This document shows, one piece after another, positions 59,901 through 64,000 of a DNA stretch of 64,000 nt (position 1 is the stretch's first letter; the number at the start of each line of letters is the position of its first letter). Both the position numbers and the translations under genes were made by a program. The stretch lies in IMG/VR virus record IMGVR_UViG_3300017735_000003, positions 1 to 64,000 of that record. One strand, given 5' to 3'. This DNA comes from a virus. The notes under the pieces are model-generated. The model was not told the origin of the DNA and did no database searches. It saw only the letters and a program-made list of their open reading frames with translations.

Positions 59901-62900
59901 TGAAATTAAAAGCAGTTTATATGTCTGCTACTGCTGCAGATGCTACCAACAATGACGTTGAGGTTACTGATCGTTTTGATTTTGACGGCGGTCAAAGAGA
60001 CACACACTACGATCTTGCTCGTATTACATTAAAACCAGGAGCAATTGCACCTACTAGTAAACTTCTTGTAGTATTTGATTACTTTAAGCATATTGGTGGT
60101 GTTAACACTGGTGATTATTTTACAGTAGACTCATATACTAATATTACTTACAGTGATATCCCATATTATAATTCAAGTGTTTATGGAAAGATTTCACTTA
60201 GAGATACAGTTGACTTTAGACCTAGAGTTTCTGACTATGATGGTCTAGACACAGCTACAGTTCTTCCTGGATATAGTGATAAAGTAACTGTAAATGCTCT
60301 TAAATTTACTGGAACAGGATCTTCACCATCCACACTTCCTATTGCAGGAACATCTTTTGATTCTGGATATGAATTCTATCTGAATAGAATTGATGCTGTT
60401 TACATTAGTAAGAGTGGTGGTTTTGTTGTTTCAAAAGGAACTCCGGCATTAAACCCACAGACACCCCAAGAAATTTCTGATGGTATTCTTTTATACCACT
60501 TAAACATCCCTGCATATACCTACAGTCTTTCTGACATCACTTCCAAGAGTTTCGATAACCGTCGTTACACGATGCGTGATATCGGTAAACTGGAGAAGAG
60601 AGTTGAGAAACTTGAATACTATACAGTATTAAGTCTCCTGGAGCAGGATACATTTAATACCCAAGTCAGAGACGAGTTTGGTAATGACAGGTTCAAGAAT
60701 GGTATTCTTGTAGATAACTTTGAAGGTCATGGAATTGGTAACACAGCATCAACAGATTATAGATGTGCTATTGACACTCAACTAGGAATTTTAAGACCTA
60801 GTTATGCTGCTTCTCAATCAAGTCTTATCGAAAAAGATTTAAATGACGCTCAAAGAGCTGTTAGTGGATATGTAAGAAAAGGTGAGCTTATCATGCTACC
60901 TTATACTGAGATAACAACAGTAGAAAATTTAGCTGCTACTAAAACCATTACAGTCAACCCAAATAAATCAGCAAAGTTTACTGGGTTGATGACATTAGAA
61001 CCTAATATCGATGAGTGGAAAGATACTTATAGAGCACCTGAGTTAATTGTAAATGAGAATTCAGTTTTTGATAATATCAAAAATAACAATCCTGAATTAT
61101 GGGGAAGTCTTTGGAATGAATGGCAGATCTCATGGACTGGAACTCCAACGTATGCTCTGAATAACTCTACTAACTTTACTGGTTCTTCCAATCAATTTGC
61201 TGCTGTACCTGATGTTGCTATTGCAAGTAAGACTAGAACGAGATCCAGAAATGGTACATTAAATAGAGTTTCACCTTATGGATCTGCTGCATTAGACAGA
61301 GGTCAAAGATCTTTAGCAACTCCTTATAATCCTTATATCAGAACTAAGAAAGTTCAATTTGTTGTCAATGGTTTAGAACCAAATACTAAGTTGTATGCTT
61401 TCTTTGATGGCATCTCAGTTTCCTCATGGGTAAATCCAGATGATGTAACTAATATCACAACACCATTTACTGGTATTGCTGGATATGCTGAAAAAGGTTT
61501 TGGTGAAGATATTGTTACTGATGATAATGGAAGCATCAGTGGTATTTTCTTAATTCCTAGTGGATATGCTCCAATCAAAAGTAAGAAGACAATTGATTTA
61601 CAAACTTCTCCTGGAACATTTTATGATACCACAAGTTCCAAGAAATCATTCGTTGTTGGCAACAAATCATTTAGATTAACATCGAGTGGTACTAATAGTG
61701 GTTCTAATTCAGATGTTTCTACTTTTGCAGAAGCATCATATAATGTAACTGGATTACCAGAAACATTTACAACTTCTATCCAATCTACTAGAGTACCATA
61801 TATCAGCAGAAGATCAACTTCAAATTCTGATACCGTTCAATATATTGGAAGTTCACTAGTTAATATCAATCAGTCTGGATTATTAGATCCTCTCGCTCAA
61901 ACATTCCGAGTTTCTGGTTTCGAGGAAGGAGTATTCCTTTCTAGTATTGATCTTTACTTTGCTAATAAAGCAACTCCAACTGAAGAAGATACTAATAGAC
62001 CTGTTAGTGTATACTTAACAGAAACTAATGGTGGTGTCCCTACAAGAACTGTTTTACCTTTTAGTGAATGCACTATGGATTCTGATACTAGACTCAGAAT
62101 TAAAATGAGTGTTGATATTCCTTCTGGTATTACACTCCTTGCTGGAGAAACAATCACTGGAAAAACTTCCGGTGCTGTAGGAACAATTAAAACTAATCTA
62201 ACTGTCACAACAGCAAACGCTAGATATAACTTAATTCTTTCAAACCATAATGGAATTGAATTCCTTGCCGGTGAAGAATTTACTGTCAACAGATCTCCTG
62301 CAATCACATCTACGGTATTCAATGTAGATGATGATTCTGGTATTGTTGAAAAAATTAAAGTTACTAGCTTTGGTTCTCAATACGAGGATTCGACTACAAC
62401 AGTTAATATCACTGGTGACATTGGTGGTTCATTTGGTTCTTCTGCTACTGCATCAGCTAAAATTTATAATGGTAAAGTATATGATGTCAATCTATCAAAC
62501 AAAGGATCCGGTTATTATACCGCACCAACAGTAATTATTTCTGGTGGTGATAATTTAGCATCCGCTACAGCGGTATTTAAAGTGACAAATCCAGCTGTTA
62601 GAATGGGTATTTCTACTTCAACTGATGCTTCAAATAGAACTAAGTTTAATTTCAAATCACCTGTTTATTTACGGAATGATGCAACATATGCTGTAGTCGT
62701 AACTACATCATCTAAAGATTATACTTTATACAGTTCTGTAGTAGGAGATGCACTTTTAAATAGTGTTATTGCTGCTGCCGCTCAACCAAATGTAGGGTCG
62801 CTGTATAAATCACAAAATTCTTCTTCATGGGTTGAAGATAAATTACAAGACCTTAAATTTGTTGCTAACAGATGTGTGTTTAATACTGCAGGAACAGCAA

Positions 62901-64000
62901 ATATTGAATTAGTGAATGATGATTTAGATGTTATAGAACTTCCTGACAATGCTATTTCCGTTGATGATACTTTAGGAACCTCTGCACTATTTGGTTCTAA
63001 TCAAAAAATTCTTCGTGTCAATCAACCCAATCATGGTATGAAAGAAGGTGATCTTGTCATAATTGATAATGCTGTTGGTGCAGGTGCAGAAAATGGTATT
63101 TTTGGAGTTCCAGTAACATTAATCAATGGTTTGCATTCTGTAAGTAATGTTGGTATCGATGAGTATTGCATTTTTATCGACACTACTCTTTGGAATGCTG
63201 CTAATGTCTCTATGACTGGAAGTGGTTCTGGAGGTGGAAATGCAATGACAGCAACCACCAATAAGTTATATCAAATCGTTTCTCCTCAAGTTGCTCTTCT
63301 AAGTTTCCCATCATCAACAGTTTCTCAGAATATAAAAACTGTTTATGGCAAACCAGTTGACTCAAATACAACTAATGAATATAAAATTTCTCCTACCTAC
63401 TTCATTACTTCTAATGATAATTATTACTTTGAAGAAAGTAGAATAATTGCCTCGGCAGTCAATGAAGTATACAGAGCTCAATCATCTTTAATGAATGGGG
63501 AAAGATCTGTAACTCAAACTATTTCGCTTCAAACATCAAAAGATAATATATCACCTGTGCTTGATGCGAACAGATGTAATTTAATTACTGTTTCTTCCCG
63601 AATGGATAATCCAACTGGTAAAGAAGATAGATTTGGTACTGTCTCACAAACTTTGAGTGTAGATGTAAATTCAGACTATACAGTATCAACTGTTAGCCCT
63701 GATGTAGTTTCTACAGGAGTGTTTACTTATTCTAGTCCTAGTGGTGGTGATTTTATTAATACTATTGATACTTCTACTAGATTAGTACAATCAGGTTCTG
63801 GTGCATCAGGTCAAATTGTTGATGTTGATTTATCAAACAGTACACTAAAATTAATTGATATTACAGGAACTTTTGTTGCAGGTAATTCTGTTACTCAAGA
63901 TGCGGTCACGGCAACATTAGATACTACCACGCTCAAATCTGGTATTGTTATTGGTTGGGATTCTGGAACTGGATCACTGAAAGTTAAAGTTACTACTGAA
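56939..64000 (+). CDS. Large virion protein with DUF4815-like N-terminus, partial
   Basis: The open reading frame starts at ATG 56939 and is still open at the window end (2354 codons). The start (KAPYFDDFDPNSNFHRVLFR, then PGYSIQSRELTTLQSILQNQ) is the DUF4815 signature of phage structural proteins. Later parts hold GYxxxPxV repeats (KGSGYYTAPTVII, nt about 62505-62540) and a repeated 'SSGASGARG/SGKTSGAVG' beta unit. Its position after gp8 matches T4 gp9/gp10, so it may anchor tail fibres. No TATAAATA box precedes it, so it is likely co-transcribed with gp8. The C-terminus is missing from the window. Confidence 0.75.
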   Translation, partial: MPQSTNLNKAPYFDDFDPNSNFHRVLFRPGYSIQSRELTTLQSILQNQVESLAKANFRQGSVVVPGEVIVDKQYSYVKVSSFTNNLQITDYIGKKMTGNISGVVATVLNATASTTTDSPTLFVKYETGGNSNTAVTFSEGETITSNSPGAPTAIVGITGNVKPTQSAAMGYGSAVSVREGIYFINGSLVKNENATILLDKYGNTPTYKVGFIVSEQLITPEEDFSLLDNAQGYSNYAAPGAHRLKLSVTLVTRPINLEAQKDFVELLQVRNGNVDATVDLVSPNALIEDILARRTFDESGDYVVKEFLLNFKESLATADNNGVYSATQGGSEDKFVAVIEPGKAYVKGYEIETTSVRYVEIDKARTTETQENNSLSPGEGSNFTVNNLLSFPDVESKSSSLTGTGLLSTNAYQELKLYDKYTDVVFGETTANLDGTAPEAENFWMVTIETLSSADVVALNSNWSNGALSGQVRYYQLNASLTEAVAILTKPSSVGFSIGENITMGAVSGTLKTAERLTTPYIGIGKTKSVKFLTGTSQNGVYDRSSLYKLGLFGVEYFTKILCQNPLNFSVGKFITGQTSGARGIVEQLLTDTNELILSRVSGTFANAETLLSEQDGTTTPYNFVEPRGSLASFKVVSFGATYAANTDITAININGVNRLTEIGSSNITILNNEIRSIVITDSARAAIGVFTTTPTIEIVDPTGSGCVVSADLNDSTIVNYDSSFVKSFFNATTGNNFAGDIYSNDLSYYIDNGATFSGTEGNYFITADNLGSRPDVDLVKGDVIAVVDNAGVTRKYLVKYSVPDGAGGSAKIFIYGAVLSAFSTKKISRIRSKLSGAESNTLLYPLPNKHVKTMVLDPDNTNIDYTVQQQFLGNLDSSGSISISVGTNEQFLGYTSENYIMSNPNTGELLDLGNSDPNSPKVSLGNSAQSITLDLGATFADIPFKLIAPVRKADTSPKTKILVENQEYNVSTGFSDPSIPIQYADGLKLKAVYMSATAADATNNDVEVTDRFDFDGGQRDTHYDLARITLKPGAIAPTSKLLVVFDYFKHIGGVNTGDYFTVDSYTNITYSDIPYYNSSVYGKISLRDTVDFRPRVSDYDGLDTATVLPGYSDKVTVNALKFTGTGSSPSTLPIAGTSFDSGYEFYLNRIDAVYISKSGGFVVSKGTPALNPQTPQEISDGILLYHLNIPAYTYSLSDITSKSFDNRRYTMRDIGKLEKRVEKLEYYTVLSLLEQDTFNTQVRDEFGNDRFKNGILVDNFEGHGIGNTASTDYRCAIDTQLGILRPSYAASQSSLIEKDLNDAQRAVSGYVRKGELIMLPYTEITTVENLAATKTITVNPNKSAKFTGLMTLEPNIDEWKDTYRAPELIVNENSVFDNIKNNNPELWGSLWNEWQISWTGTPTYALNNSTNFTGSSNQFAAVPDVAIASKTRTRSRNGTLNRVSPYGSAALDRGQRSLATPYNPYIRTKKVQFVVNGLEPNTKLYAFFDGISVSSWVNPDDVTNITTPFTGIAGYAEKGFGEDIVTDDNGSISGIFLIPSGYAPIKSKKTIDLQTSPGTFYDTTSSKKSFVVGNKSFRLTSSGTNSGSNSDVSTFAEASYNVTGLPETFTTSIQSTRVPYISRRSTSNSDTVQYIGSSLVNINQSGLLDPLAQTFRVSGFEEGVFLSSIDLYFANKATPTEEDTNRPVSVYLTETNGGVPTRTVLPFSECTMDSDTRLRIKMSVDIPSGITLLAGETITGKTSGAVGTIKTNLTVTTANARYNLILSNHNGIEFLAGEEFTVNRSPAITSTVFNVDDDSGIVEKIKVTSFGSQYEDSTTTVNITGDIGGSFGSSATASAKIYNGKVYDVNLSNKGSGYYTAPTVIISGGDNLASATAVFKVTNPAVRMGISTSTDASNRTKFNFKSPVYLRNDATYAVVVTTSSKDYTLYSSVVGDALLNSVIAAAAQPNVGSLYKSQNSSSWVEDKLQDLKFVANRCVFNTAGTANIELVNDDLDVIELPDNAISVDDTLGTSALFGSNQKILRVNQPNHGMKEGDLVIIDNAVGAGAENGIFGVPVTLINGLHSVSNVGIDEYCIFIDTTLWNAANVSMTGSGSGGGNAMTATTNKLYQIVSPQVALLSFPSSTVSQNIKTVYGKPVDSNTTNEYKISPTYFITSNDNYYFEESRIIASAVNEVYRAQSSLMNGERSVTQTISLQTSKDNISPVLDANRCNLITVSSRMDNPTGKEDRFGTVSQTLSVDVNSDYTVSTVSPDVVSTGVFTYSSPSGGDFINTIDTSTRLVQSGSGASGQIVDVDLSNSTLKLIDITGTFVAGNSVTQDAVTATLDTTTLKSGIVIGWDSGTGSLKVKVTTE

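Noticed and set aside
1-64000. Insertion sequences, integrase or attachment sites
   Set aside because: No transposase, integrase or terminal repeats were found; the window looks like a purely lytic phage.

Overview
This window is the tail-structural and accessory part of a T4-like marine cyanophage (a Kyanoviridae-type cyanomyovirus infecting Synechococcus or Prochlorococcus). The call rests on T4-type baseplate genes in T4 order (gp25, gp6, a gp7-position giant, gp8, a gp9/gp10-position protein), a split hub/spike (gp27-like, gp5 OB-fold, beta-helix, PAAR tip), TATAAATA late promoters, and the cyanophage auxiliary genes speD, cobS, a tryptophan-halogenase-like flavoenzyme, glutaredoxin and five 2OG-Fe(II) oxygenases. 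Almost everything is on the + strand. The exceptions are a small gene at 14.5 kb and the halogenase at 33-34.6 kb.

Layout. (1) 0-8.8 kb: baseplate hub and spike, with a SleB-like wall hydrolase, followed by speD and two small genes; a consensus sigma70 promoter then reads about 60 nt into a strong terminator, a possible small RNA. (2) 8.9-14.5 kb: a late tail fibre with a collar domain. (3) 14.8-19.4 kb: a VWA/HExxH protein and a CobS-like AAA+ ATPase, which probably form a MoxR-VWA type pair, then a secreted beta-barrel-like protein and tRNA-Ser. (4) 19.4-29.2 kb: many short, overlapping genes including five 2OG oxygenases, an AbrB-like and an AT-hook protein, a ParB-like and a Phd-like protein, and a probable restriction endonuclease next to a Dam-type methylase. 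(5) 29.2-29.7 kb: a gene-free 520 bp stretch with DnaA-box-like sites, two near-perfect sigma70 promoters, a 22-bp inverted repeat and an AT-rich tract, followed by tRNA-Leu. (6) 29.9-32.9 kb: a visibly G+C-richer block of tiny genes, most with their own promoter. (7) tRNA-Met, overlapped by the 3' end of the halogenase gene. (8) 34.7-41.0 kb: small genes, glutaredoxin, PAAR tip and a glycine-rich Ig-domain adhesin. (9) 41.0-64 kb: baseplate wedge genes, the last running off the window.

Three promoter types are visible. Sigma70-like TTGACA/TATAAT promoters occur seven times. T4-type late promoters (TATAAATA) precede the fibre, gp25 and gp8 genes. A third type has no -35 box: a dyad close to CCAGTT-N4-AACTGG lies at an almost fixed distance (37-38 nt from the A of ACTGG to the -10 hexamer) in front of eleven gene starts, including the VWA gene, cobS, the restriction-like/Dam pair and the small G+C-rich genes. 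This looks like a phage regulon under a single activator, and it is the main candidate here for something undescribed.

All calls come from reading the sequence and recalling families; no database or folding program was run.
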